Shown here one piece after another: positions 12,331-22,786 of a stretch of DNA of 64,000 nucleotides (positions are counted from its first letter, which is position 1; every line of letters begins with the position of its first letter). This stretch comes from Xenopus tropicalis. Taxonomy: Eukaryota; Chordata; Amphibia; Anura; Pipidae. Position numbers and translations under genes: made by a program. The notes under the pieces are model-generated. The model searched no databases, was not told the DNA's origin, and saw only the letters and a list, made by a program, of their open reading frames with translations. Where the stretch lies: positions 149,896,045-149,960,044 of the forward strand of contig NC_030680.2 in NCBI RefSeq assembly GCF_000004195.4, read 5' to 3'.

Positions 12331-13075
12331 TAAAGGCCAAGTTCACCTTTAACTTTTAGTATGATGTAGAGAGTAATATTCTGAGACAATTTGCAATTGG
12401 TCTTCATTTTTTATTATTTGTAGTTTTTTCATTTTCAGTTCAGCAGCTCTCCAGTTTGGAGTTTCAGCAGCTATTTGGTTGCTAGGGTCCAATTTACCTT
12501 AGCAACCAGGGAGTGGTTTGAAAGAGGCCTGGGAATATGAATAGGGGAGGGGCTGAATAGAAAGATAAGGAATAAAAAGTAACAATAACAATAAAATTGG
12601 AGCCTCACAGAGCAATAGGGTTTGGCTGCCGGGGTCAGTGACCCCCATTTGAAAGCTGCAAAGAGTTGGAAAAGGAAGGCAAATAATTAAAAAACTATAA
12701 CAAATAAATAATAATATTCTGAGACAGTTTGCAATTGGTCTTTATTTCTATGCTTTTTCGGTTATTTAGCTTTTTGTTCAGCAGCTCTCCTGTTTGGAAT
12801 TTTAGCGGCTATCTGGTTGCAGGGTGTTCTTTACCTTAGCAACCAGGGAGTAGTTTGGAAGAGAGACTGGTATATGAATAGGGGAGGGGCTGAATAGAAA
12901 GATAAGGAATAAAAAGTAACAATAACAATAAAACTGGGGCCTCACAGAGCAATAGGGTTTGGCTGCCGGGGTCAGTGACCCCCATTTGAAAGCTGCAAAG
13001 AGGCAGAATTAAAAGGCAAAATATTCAAAAAGTATAAAAATAAATAATGAAGACCAATTGCACAGTTGTTAGGAA
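12331..13075 (+). mobile_element. Two consecutive copies of a TTAAAGG MITE
   Basis: Starts at ttaaaggccaagttcacctt and carries the family landmarks in order: gacaatttgcaattggtctt, cttagcaaccagggagtgg, gcctcacagagcaataggg, gtcagtgacccccatttgaa. At about 12712 the set starts again, giving a head-to-tail dimer that ends near gaagaccaattgcacagttg. Related copies are at 13.84-15.09, 17.39, 39.97, 41.06 and 57.9 kb. Confidence 0.75.
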
Positions 13076-13838
13076 TAGGCCATTGTAATGTAATGTATAT
13101 AATGTAGCTAAAATGTAAAAACGTGGCCCATAAAACAAAAAAAACAAACTACTGACAAACGGCGCCGATCCATTTGGATTTCTCTTCCTTTCGGAGCGGA
13201 AATATTTATTTTATCCAATCTCTCCGGACATTAAGAAGGCGATTATCCGAAGCCCAATCATTTCAGGTACAACCCGATCCCCCTGGTGTTTTCTCACACA
13301 GCAGTTATAATATATACATTCTGCCCGGCCTATCGGGTTTCTTTATTCTACGGGACAGAAATATGGAGACCACCGGGTCGGGGGGCCGTTTGCTCGTCAG
13401 AGCGACTGCCCTTTGGCAAAAGGAAATATCCCAGCGAGCGCCAATCATTTGTTACACAACGTAAATGGGGGATTACGTTCCCGTCAGTCTGTTCCATTGT
13501 GATTGGGCCCCCACCCTGATTCTAGACATTTCCCCCCAAATTGGCTCTTTCCGTGCTGTTGACATTAGGGCAGGAATTCCCAGGAATGCCACTCCCACTC
13601 ATTAATTATCCACGGAATGTCGAGGGTCTCGCGTACGTCCCGGGCTGAGAGTAATGGCGTCGCCGCGGCAAATAGGGGCCCCGTGTTTCACTAATACTCG
13701 CCCCCCCCCCCCCTTCGTTCTATTGCCTAGGGGGAATGGGATAATGACCACAACCAATAGGAAACATTTATAATGGGTCAAAATATATTCCATCAGGTTT
13801 GTTACCCTTGATACTGACCCCCCCAATGAAATTGATTA
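13076..13838. other. Intronic sequence between MITE copies
   Basis: Appears non-repetitive, with a C run at about 13701-13713. A 96-codon plus-strand frame (13174-13464) has no recognisable domain. Confidence 0.5.
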
Positions 13839-14745
13839 AAAAGGTTGTTCACCTTTGAGTGAACTCCCTGGTGGCTAAGGTAACTTGGACCCTAGCAACC
13901 AAATAGCGGCTGAAACTCCAAACTGGAGAGCTGAAAATGAAATAACTTAAAAACTATAAATAATAAAAAATGAAGACCAATTGCAAATTGTCTCAGAATA
14001 TTACTAGAGAGTGATATTCTGAGACAGTTTGCAATTGGTCTTCAGTTTTTGTTATTTGCAGTTTTTTAATTATTTAGTTTTTTGTTCAGCAGCTCTCCAG
14101 TATGGAATTTCAGCAGCAGTCTGGTTGCTAGGGTTCAATTTAACCTAGCAACCAGGCCGTAGTTTTAAAGAGACGCAGGAATATGAATAGAAGAGGGGCA
14201 TAAATAGAAAGATTAGGAATAAAAAGTAACAGTAACAATAAAACTGGAGCCTCACAGAGCAGATGTGATATTCTGAGACAATTTGCAATTGGTCTTCATT
14301 TTTTATTATTTGTAGTTTGTTCGTTATTTCATTTTCAGTTCAGCAGCTCTGCAGTTTGGAATTTCAGCAGCTGTCTGGTTGCTCGGGTCCAAGTTACCTT
14401 AGCAACCAGGAAGTGGTTTGAAAGAGAGACGGGGATATGGATAGGGGAGGGGCTGAATAGAAAGTAACAATAACAATAAAACTGGAGCCTCACAGAGCAA
14501 TAGGGTTTGGCTGCTGGGGTCAGTGACCCCCCATTTGAAAGCTGCAAAGAGGCAGAAGAAGAAGGCAAATAATTCAAAAACTATAAAAAAAAAGAAAAAA
14601 AGAAATGAAGACCAATTGCAAAGTTGCTAGGAATAGGCCATTCTATAACTCAGAGGTGAAAAAGAAAATAAGAAATATAAACCAATTGCAAAGTTGCTAA
14701 GAATAGGTTATTCTATAACGTACTGAAGGTAAACCTCCCCTTTAA
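13839..14745. mobile_element. Cluster of TTAAAGG MITE copies, head-to-head
   Basis: A reverse partial copy (ggtggctaaggtaacttgga to ccaattgcaaattgtctcag, to about 14005) joins a forward partial copy (about 14005-14265), then a forward near-full copy (about 14266-14745). The head-to-head junction falls in the gaagaccaattgcaaa / tttgcaattggtcttc palindrome. Confidence 0.7.
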
Positions 14746-14769
14746 CAAGGATCTCCAACCAACTTGGTG

Positions 14770-15090
14770 GTGGTACACCTTTAAGTTAAAGTTTAGTATG
14801 TTACAGAATGCCCTATTCCTAGCAACTTTGCAATTGGTCTTCATTATTTATTTGTTATGGTTTTTGAATTATTTCCCTTCCTTATCTGACTCTTTGCAGC
14901 TTTCAAATGGGGGTCACTGACCCCGGCAGCCAAACCCTATTGCTCTGTGAGGCTCCAGTTTTATTGTTATTGTTACTTTTTATTCCTTATCTTTCTATTC
15001 AGCCCCCCCCCTATTCATATACCGGCCTCTCATTCAAACCACTCCCTGGTTACTAAGGTAACTAGGACCCTAGCAACCAAATAGCTGCTG
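14770..15090 (-). mobile_element. TTAAAGG MITE copy, reverse orientation
   Basis: Runs from cacctttaagttaaagttta through ccccggcagccaaaccctat to ggaccctagcaaccaaatag. This is the reverse of the copies at 12.3 and 17.4 kb. It ends about 180 bp from the cacna2d3 exon at 15272. Confidence 0.75.
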
Positions 15091-15271
15091 ATGGCACCCG
15101 TGGTACAAGATGGCTCCCATGGGACAACATTCGCCTCCCATTCCGATTGGCCTTCCCGTCGGCCTATGAACCCATTCTCATTGCACTAAACCATAATATC
15201 CCAATTTCATTTATAAAACATTAATAATGAATAAATGAAATATTAGGGAGCCGATTAACGTGGGCTTTTAC

Positions 15272-15334
15272 CTGTCCGTAGTCTTCCGACACCAAAATGA
15301 ATCCGTTATTATCGATGAGGTAACAATTAATCTC
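15272..15334 (-). CDS. cacna2d3: cacna2d3 internal exon
   Basis: Minus strand: acceptor CCCTTCCTCAG, 63 nt (21 codons, phase 0 at both ends), donor GTAAAAGC. The product begins E-I and continues NCYLIDNNGFILVSEDYGQ. The NCYLIDNNGFILVSEDY core is shared with mammalian CACNA2D3 as I recall it and is diagnostic of the alpha-2/delta family. It is part of the Cache-like fold of the extracellular alpha-2 region. The donor (GTAAAAG) departs from consensus at +4/+5 but is plausible. The upstream intron is 5314 bp and the downstream intron 4447 bp. Confidence 0.97.
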
Positions 15335-15924
15335 CTGAGGAAGGGAAAGCAAAACCACATCAGTTACTTTAATGGGAAGAAAAACATGAATTTTAATGAC
15401 ATTGAATTAAAATTGACATTTTCCGACATTTTATTGACAAAATCAGAATGAAATTTACAAACAAAGAAAAATATAAACGTTGGGAATAATTTTAATTGAT
15501 CTGATTCCAGAGGTGGAATGGCGGCTAATAACGCAGAAATTGCCTTTCTAAACCTACGCTGCCTCGTCCAATCAAGGGCAGGGGGCGGGCCTTACAGGGC
15601 GGGGAGGCAGTAGGGGAAGTTAATAGCCACGGATATAACTGTACTGGGGGCACAAATATCCCATTCAGTTGGGCAGTTTCATTGGTTTTGGCCCCGCGGG
15701 GGAATATAAAGTAGTAGCTGGTAATAGTGAGCCCTGAGCACCCACGGGCACCCACACTTAGGGTTGGGCTGTAGGTCAGTATGGGGGGGCTGTGGGTGGG
15801 CTCCCTGGCCCTGACTGCATTGGCCGGGAAGTAGTTTTTTTTCCAAAGCCCATTCTGACATCATCTCTGACATCATGAGTGAGGGCCGGTTGGGTTTGGT
15901 CATCATGTCCCTTCTAAACCTTGG
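15335..15924. other. Intronic sequence, no gene recognised
   Basis: Directly upstream (gene sense) of the exon at 15272. Two minus-strand frames of 75-76 codons (15525-15906) lack support. Confidence 0.5.
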
Positions 15925-16683
15925 GCGGGGGGTTTGGGTGGCAGGTTGGGGGGGTTTGGGGGGCAGGTTAGAGGGGGTTTGGGGGGCAGGTTAGAGGGGG
16001 TTTGGGGGGGCAGGTTAGGGGGGGTTTGGGCGGGCAGGTTAGGGGGGTTTGGGCGGGCAGGTTGGGGGGGTTTGGGCGGGCAGGTTGAGGGGGTTTGGGC
16101 GGGGTGGTTAGGGGGGGTTTGGGCGGGCAGGTTGGGGGGGGTTTGGGCGGGTAGGTTGGGGGGGTTTGGGCGGGCAGGTTGGGGGGGGTTTGGGCGGGCA
16201 GGTTGGGGGGGGTTTGGGCGGGCAGGTTGGGGGGGGTTTGGGCGGGCAGGATGGGGGGGTTTGGGCGGGCAGGTTGGGGGGGTTTGGGCGGGCAGGTTAG
16301 GAGGGGGTTTGGGGGGTCAGGTTAGGGGGGGTTTGGGCGGGCAGGTTGGGGGGGTTTGGGCAGGCAGGTTAGGGGGGGGTTTGGGGGGTCAGGTTAGGGG
16401 GGGTTTGGGCGGGCAGGTTGGGGGGGGTTTGGGCGGGCAGGTTGGGGGGGGTTTGGGCGGGCAGGTTGGGGGGGTTTGGGCGGGCAGGTTAGGGGGGGTT
16501 TGGGCGGGCAGGTTAGGGGGGGGTTTGGGGGGTCAGGTTGGGGGGGTTTGGGCGGGCAGGTTAGGGGGGGGGTTTGGGGGGTCAGGTTAGGGGGGGGGTT
16601 TGGGGGGTCAGGTTAGGGGGGGTTTGGGGGGTCAGGTTAGGGGGGGTTTGGGCGGGCAGGTTGGGGGGGTTTGGGCAGGCAGG
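15925..16683 (+). repeat. G-rich minisatellite, about 24-bp unit
   Basis: About 30 copies of a unit like tttgggcgggcaggttgggg, with variants tttggggggtcaggttaggg. Four or more G runs in every unit make it a strong G-quadruplex candidate on the plus strand; the cacna2d3 transcript would carry the C-rich strand. A 218-codon plus-strand frame (15934-16590) is a glycine-rich translation of the repeat and not a gene. Confidence 0.97.
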
Positions 16684-16886
16684 GGTATACACACAATATA
16701 CACATAATATACACACAATGTACACACAATATCCACACAATATACAAATAATATACACAAAGCACGCACAATATATAGAATATACTCACAATATACTCAC
16801 AATATACACACAAGATACACAGTATACATACAAGATACACACAATATCCCCAATAAACACACAATACACACACAATACACACACAT
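16684..16886 (+). repeat. AT-rich (ACACAATAT)n-type array
   Basis: Irregular repeats of acacacaatatacacacaat immediately after the G-rich array. The change from G-rich to A/C-rich composition at 16684 is abrupt. Confidence 0.9.
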
Positions 16887-17388
16887 TCCGGAGCAGGGAG
16901 CCCCCGTGCAGCAGGTTTAGTTATTTGGGGGCTAATGTTCCCGCCGTGGGGAGATTAATTCGCGGGGAAATGTCTCGTTCCTGACTTTAATGGGAATCTA
17001 ATGGGAATGACATGGGGGGGATCATTCTTACAGGAATATAAAATAAATTCTCCTCGGGACGTGGGTGCATGTCATTATCCCAAATACATGAATCATTTTG
17101 TTTCCCAAATGTCGGGAAAAAACGCAAATCCGAAATTCCCGGAATATCTGCAAAACAGCTTCATATTTAAACATAACCCCCCCCCCCCCCCCGTTATAAT
17201 ACTGACAGGTCAGTCGCTGATTTGGGATTGAAATGGTTAATTAAAGATGTCTGCCTGTGACTGTCTCTGCCCTAACGACATTTATTTACCCCCCTTTTTG
17301 TTACACAGAGATTATTAGAGATTTTTTTGTCACATTTTAAAAGATCTGCAGCTTCTTTGTTCTCCAGATTCATGAATAGGGGTGGGGC
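16887..17388. other. Intronic sequence with a C run
   Basis: No exon recognised. C run at about 17177-17192. Confidence 0.5.
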
Positions 17389-17814
17389 TTAAAGGGGCAG
17401 TTCCCCTTTAATTTAACTTTTCATATGATGTAGACATTGATATTGCAATTGGTCTTCTTTTTTATGGATTTTCAGTTATTTAGCATTTAGCTTTCTGTTT
17501 GGTATTTTAGCAGATATCTGGTTGCTATGGTCTTGTTTACCTTAGCAACCAGGCAGTGGTTTGAACAAGAGACTGGAATATGAATAGGGGAGGGGCTGAA
17601 TAGAAAGATAAGGAATAAAAAGTAACAATAACAATAAAACTGGAGCCTCACAGAGCAATAGGGTTTGGCTGCCGGGGTCAGTGACCCCCCATTTGAAAGC
17701 TGCAAAGAGGCAGAAGAAGAAGGGAAAGAATTAAAAAGTTATAAAAATGAAGACCAATTGAAAAGTTGCTAGGAATAGGCCATTCTGTAACTTAGAGGTG
17801 AACTGCCCCTTTAA
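17389..17814 (+). mobile_element. Complete TTAA-flanked MITE (T2-like)
   Basis: The left end TTAAAGGGGCAGTTCCCC and right end GGTGAACTGCCCCTTTAA are inverted repeats with one mismatch, and both include TTAA. This is the clearest full-length copy (426 bp) of the family also seen at 12.3-15.1, 39.97, 41.06 and 57.9 kb. No coding capacity. Confidence 0.85.
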
Positions 17815-18712
17815 CAAGGTGTGGGGGTGTGGGTGAGGAGTTCCAGGTTGTGGAAAAACCCTCCTGGAATTGGCTTGGGAGATTGCGCCTCAGGGTAATT
17901 AATACCACCCTATGGGGCACATTTAACTGTTATTATCTGTGAGTCTCCTGGATTCATATACAGGGTGGGGGCAGAACTGGGGCAGAGTCTAACAGAGTAG
18001 ATTATCACCCCCCATCATCTACTCTGCTGATTCCCTGCACGTCCTCTGGGCTGCTGTCACTTACCTGCACTTAGGTACCCTCCCCACAAATATACAGTAT
18101 ATATACAATATAACAGTCACAATAAAAACCAGTGCAGTCTGCATCAGAGTTCATTCATAATCAGCCCTGTAGCATCAGCATCTATGACAGATGTGACCTC
18201 ACATCTGCGTGATGATTTCCCACGCCCCCTAAGCTTAGCTCCTCCCCAGCAGCCCAGAGCCCACTGAGCATGTGCAGTGCCACTGACACACAAAAGATGG
18301 CCGAACAAGATCCAAGATGGAGGGCTGGACAGTCCCAAACTGGCAATCTGAGGGTTCTGGGAAATGTCAGAGGGGCTGCTGTAAAGTGCCATAGACATTT
18401 ATGTTTATTGGGCCGGGGGGGGGGGGGGGCTGTTTGGGCCTCTGTGTAACTGAAATGCCAGGGCCTGTTTTGAATTCCAGTCCAGGCCACATATACTGTA
18501 TATAAAGTATATATATATATATATATGTGGGTATCAGCGGGCGGCGTCAGGGCCCATGTGGGAAGAAAGCGCAGAATTAAATAAGTTTCTGACTGTAACC
18601 TGAGCATTTCCATTAATCTCCATGTAAGTTCTACTGGGGAAGGAAATCAGTAGCTCGGGCCCCAGGGATGTAAAGGCATCCCATAGAGAAGCTTTGTTTG
18701 TGCTACAGTGGC
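17815..18712. other. Intronic sequence, no gene recognised
   Basis: Contains a G run at about 18414-18429 and a (TA)n tract at about 18508-18526. A 143-codon minus-strand frame (18182-18613) crosses both low-complexity tracts and has no recognisable domain. Confidence 0.5.
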
Positions 18713-19003
18713 CTGAACCCCCCGAGCAGCCTGAACCCCCCGAGCGGCCTGAACCCCCCGAGCGGCCTGAACCCCCCGAGCGGCCTGAACCCCCCGAGCG
18801 GCCTGAACCCCCCGAGCAGCCTGAACCCCCCGAGCAGCCTGAACCCCCCGAGCGGCCTGAACCCCCCGAGCAGCCTGAACCCCCCCGAGCAGCCTGAACC
18901 CCCCGAGCAGCCTGAACCCCCCCGAGCAGCCTGAACCCCCCGAGCAGCCTGAACTCCCCGAGCAGCCTGAACCCCCGCGAGCAGCCTGAACCCCCCGAGC
19001 AGC
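18713..19003 (+). repeat. 18-bp minisatellite, about 16 copies
   Basis: Unit cctgaaccccccgagcgg, or cag in place of cgg. Because 18 is divisible by three, several frames stay open on both strands (Pro/Glu-rich on plus, Gly/Ser-rich on minus). No start context, splice sites or domain supports translation. Confidence 0.97.
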
Positions 19004-19218
19004 CGCAACTCCATATAATAATAATATCAGCATTCTGTGCTCTCGGCACCGGGAACTGCCCCCCCCCCCAATCTGCCGCTCATATCAAGGTCACTTACTG
19101 GGGTATCAACAGATTCCAACTGACACATAGGGATTATACCCAAGGTTTAATTACATGTGATTATTGGTTCTAATCAAAAGTAGCTGCCAAATTGGTATGA
19201 AATAAAATATTCACCAGG

Positions 19219-20644
19219 GAAGCACTCACCCCAAATCACCCTAGAGCTATAGAAACATTGGGGTAACAGTCACCCTGCTATAGTTCCAGGGGTACCCAGG
19301 GCACAAATAAGCACTCACCCCAAATCCCCCCCTAACTGGCCTTCAGGCTGGGCCCCCTTAGCCCATAACAAGGTTACAGATATATAGAAACATTGGGGTA
19401 ACAGTCACCCCGCTATAGTTCCAGGGGTACCCAGGGCACAAATAAGCACTCACCCCAAATCCCCCCCTAACTGGCCTTCAGGCTGGGCCCCCTTAGCCCA
19501 TAACAAGGTTACAGATATATAGAAACATTGGGGTAACAGTCACCCTGCTATAGTTCCAGGGGTACCCAGGGCACAAATAAGCACTCACCCCAAATCCCCC
19601 CCTAACTGGCCTTCAGGCTGGGCCCCCTTAGCCCATAACAAGGTTACAGATATATAGAAACATTGGGGTAACAGGCACCCTGCTATAGTTCCAGGGGTAC
19701 CCAGGGCACAAATAAGCACTCACCCCAAATCCCCCCCTAACTGGCCTTCAGGCTGGGCCCCCTTAGCCCATAACAAGGTTACAGATATATAGAAACATTG
19801 GGGTAACAGTCACCCCGCTATAGTTCCAGGGGTACCCAGGGCACAAATAAGCACTCACCCCAAATCCCCCCCTAACTGGCCTTCAGGCTGGGCCCCCTTA
19901 GCCCATAACAAGGTTACAGATATATAGAAACATTAGGGTAACAGTCACCCCGCTATAGTTCCAGGGGTACCCAGGGCACAAATAAGCACTCACCCCAAAT
20001 CCCCCCCTAACTGGCCTTCAGGCTGGGCCCCCTTAGCCCATAACAAGGTTACAGATATATAGAAACATTGGGGTAACAGTCACCCCTCTATAGTTCCAGG
20101 GGTTCCCAGGGCACAAATAAGCACTCACCCCAAATCCCCCCCTAACTGGCCTTCAGGCTGGGCCCCCTTAGCCCATAACAAGGTTACAGATATATAGAAA
20201 CATTGGGGTAACAGTCACCCTGCTATAGTTCCAGGGGTACCCAGGGCACAAATAAGCACTCACCCCAAATCCCCCCCTAACTGGCCTTCAGGCTGGGCCC
20301 CCTTAGCCCATAACAAGGTTACAGATATATAGAAACATTAGGGTAACAGTCACCCCGCTATAGTTCCAGGGGTACCCAGGGCACAAATAAGCACTCACCC
20401 CAAATCCCCCCCTAACTGGCCTTCAGGCTGGGCCCCCTTAGCCCATAACAAGGTTACAGATATATAGAAACATTGGGGTAACAGTCACCCCGCTATAGTT
20501 CCAGGGGTACCCAGGGCACAAATAAGCACTCACCCCAAATCCCCCCTAACTGGCCTTCAGGCTGGGCCCCCTTAGCCCATAACAAGGTTACAGATATATA
20601 GAAACATTGGGGTAACAGTCACCCCGCTATAGTTCCAGGGGTAC
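19219..20644 (-). repeat. 135-bp minisatellite, reverse copy, abutting a splice donor
   Basis: Reverse complement of the family at 8086-10003, about 10.5 copies. The first copy (19219-19260) is divergent. The last copy ends with ccaggggtac at 20644, and these last four bases are positions +5 to +8 of the donor of the exon at 20649-20693. Confidence 0.97.
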
Positions 20645-20648
20645 TTAC

Positions 20649-20693
20649 TTCATCATCACAGCTGATGGGGCATTTTCCATCCAATGAGGCACA
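20649..20693 (-). CDS. cacna2d3: cacna2d3 internal micro-sized exon (45 nt)
   Basis: Minus strand: acceptor TTTCTTTTCTTTCCAG, 45 nt (15 codons, phase 0 at both ends), donor GTAAGTAC. The product is CASLDGKCPISCDDE, matching CASLDGKCSISCDDE of mammalian CACNA2D3 as I recall it, with its three cysteines kept. These cysteines lie in the disulphide-rich extracellular alpha-2 region. The exon is followed in the gene, from intron position +5, by a 1.4-kb minisatellite whose unit supplies the GTAC part of the donor. The upstream intron is 896 bp. Confidence 0.97.
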
Positions 20694-21589
20694 CTGGAAA
20701 GAAAAGAAAGATGGTTACTAAGGGCCATGGCAACAGATACAAATCATTTTCAGATGGATTTTATAAGTGCCAATGCCGTGCCGGGGAGGGGGTGCCAGCT
20801 GGGCATTATCCGTGACTAATTTATTATAAAAATAAATTCATTCAAGCAGTTGATTTTGTTGTATAATGAAAAAGTCCGACAGGAATGGGACTTATTATCC
20901 TAAAAGCTCCAAAACACAGCATTTCTGGGCATCATAGGGGACCCACATGTGTCGGCACTCCCCGACTTGCACCTCTGGGTGACACAAAGGTTAGGGGGAA
21001 GGTATGGGGAGCAATTTCTTGCCTCTCGTGAATACAGAGCTGCCGAATATAGGTGGCCCAGTATTCATAGGAAGTGGCTAGTATTCCTTATATAAACAGA
21101 AGCAAAAGGCAATAACCAGTTATTTATTCACCTTTGGGATTATTGTTCCTTGTCCTAAAGTTTCAGTGGGTGTGGCTTCTCCGAATGCAAAAAGCTCCGC
21201 CTATAATCACATGACTTGAAACAAAAGACCCCATCCTAAGCCCAATCAACTTTATGTGCCGTTAATGCCACTAAATCCCATCATGCTAAGTAATAATCAT
21301 GGTTCCTTAATGATGTAAGAATGACATCACCCTCGGATGACATCATTTCATTGGAACCAATGACCTCCCTCCATTAATGACCACCTGGGTTTTTTTTAAT
21401 GTGAAACCTGAACCGGTGACCCAACGGGGGAACATAAAGGAAAGTTTGTTTGCCAAATGCTTGTGCCTTCTTGCTAATTAGATGATTGATCATTACGGGT
21501 TGATAATTATTTGCCCTTTACAGGAAGCGCATTGTACGAGAGCCAATGAAACGGGACTTGTAAAAAGCCAACATCTGATTTCAACTTAC
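20694..21589 (-). other. Short cacna2d3 intron
   Basis: 896 bp between the exons at 21590 and 20649. Donor GTAAGTTG at 21589 and acceptor TTTCCAG at 20694-20700. It is the only intron between two identified exons here that lacks a tandem array; no element recognised. Confidence 0.85.
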
Positions 21590-21651
21590 CTGTCTGCTGG
21601 CGATCCAGAATTTCCTCTGGAAGAATTCGAGTTTCATTTGGATGCCGACAG
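21590..21651 (-). CDS. cacna2d3: cacna2d3 internal exon (most 5' exon in window)
   Basis: Minus strand: acceptor AAATCCGTTCCAG, 62 nt, donor GTAAGTTG. The first two nucleotides (CT) complete an Ala codon whose first base comes from an exon outside the window. The next 20 codons include VGIQMKLEFFQRKFW and end with Q in phase 0. Mammalian CACNA2D3 has AVGIQMKLEFFQRKFW at this point, as I recall it. The segment belongs to the VGCC alpha-2 extracellular domain. I found no preceding exon between here and 64000, so the upstream intron exceeds 42 kb and contains lrtm1 on the opposite strand. The acceptor has a weak polypyrimidine tract, but exon identity is clear from the protein. Confidence 0.97.
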
Positions 21652-21837
21652 CTGGAACGGATTTGGAATGAAAGCGTTACTTCAGGAAGGATTAGGAGTG
21701 ACCAGAAATGCATAAAGAATCATTTATCAACAAATGCAGAGAGAGGGGCGGCCATGAATACTGACTGGGCAACGGGTCCCGCCAGTCCCACTAACCCCAG
21801 CACCCAAATGTATAGGTACTTGCACCCATAAATGCTC
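21652..21837. other. Start of the large cacna2d3 intron (gene-sense 3' end)
   Basis: Sequence directly upstream of the acceptor at 21651; no repeat recognised. Confidence 0.5.
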
Positions 21838-22456
21838 CGAGCACCTATATACCCATTGTAATGTCATTGCACAAAAGCTCCAGGCTATTCCAGGGTTGCC
21901 CTAGTTCATTGGTCCATAGCCTATAGGGTGAGCCCGGCAGCTTGAAGAGGCCATAAACGGGCAGATCCTATAGAAGGGCAGGTCCTTTAGACCAATTCAG
22001 CAGCTTATCTGCCTGTGTATGGGCATCTCTGATGGGCCTTACCAACTTGCTCTTAGCACCAATGTACCCAATTGGTCATTGCACCCAAGCTCCAGGCTAT
22101 TCCAGGGTTGCCCTAGTTCATTGGTCCATAGCCTATAGGGTGAGCAGCTTGAAGAGGCCATAAACGGGCAGATCCTATAGAAGGGCAGTTCCTTTAGACC
22201 CATTCGGCAGCTTATCTGCCTGTGTATGGGCACCTCTGATGGGCCTTACCAACTTGCTCTGAACACCAATGTATCCAATGGGTCACTGCGCCCAAGCTCC
22301 AGGCTATTCCAGGGTTGCCCTAGTTAATTGGTCCATAGCCTATAGGGTGAGCCCTGCAGCTTGAAGAGGCCATAAACGGGCAGATCCTATAGAAGGGCAG
22401 GTCCTTTATACCAATTCTGCCTGTATATGGGCACCCCTGATGGGCCTACCCAACCG
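21838..22456 (+). repeat. About 217-bp tandem repeat, three copies
   Basis: Shared landmarks in each copy: caagctccaggctattccag, aagaggccataaacgggcag and tatgggcacctctgatgggc. Copies are about 219, 214 and 186 bp and differ by small deletions. Confidence 0.93.
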
Positions 22457-22700
22457 AGATTGGCCTAAAATTGCCCAGATGTTGATCAGGTAGGTTTGAT
22501 TTTCCGTTGGATTGCAGACTCATTGATGCAGTCCCCTGATCCAACAGTATCTATACCCCAGGGCCAAATCATCAAATTGGCACAATATCACCCCCCTCCT
22601 TTAGGTGGGCATATGGGGAAAAGATCCACTTGCTTGGTGACCTTGCCAAACGGGCCAATTTTCCCGTGTATGGCCAGCTTTCGACCGGTGGCAGGGTGCC
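22457..22700. mobile_element. Probable DNA-element fragment
   Basis: Contains gattggcctaaaattgccca, tgatccaacagtatctatac and cgtgtatggccagctttcga, a style of sequence common in Xenopus interspersed repeats. I cannot set termini, so this is a weak call. Confidence 0.35.
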
Positions 22701-22786
22701 TATATTATTATTTGTTTATAAAGCGCCAACATATCCCGCAGCGCTGTACAATAAGTGGGTTTCATACATTGGGCATACAGAGTAAC
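22701..22786 (-). mobile_element. L2-like 3' tail, reverse
   Basis: Reads tattattatttgtttataaa then gcgccaacatatcccgcagc, the reverse complement of the tail at 57490-57590. It joins directly onto the 77-bp array that follows. Confidence 0.7.

Noticed and set aside
15934..16984. Gly-rich 218- and 136-codon plus-strand frames
   Set aside because: Translations of the G-rich minisatellite.
18534..19049. Gly/Ser-rich and Pro/Glu-rich frames on both strands
   Set aside because: 18-bp repeat units keep all frames open; there is no independent evidence of a gene.
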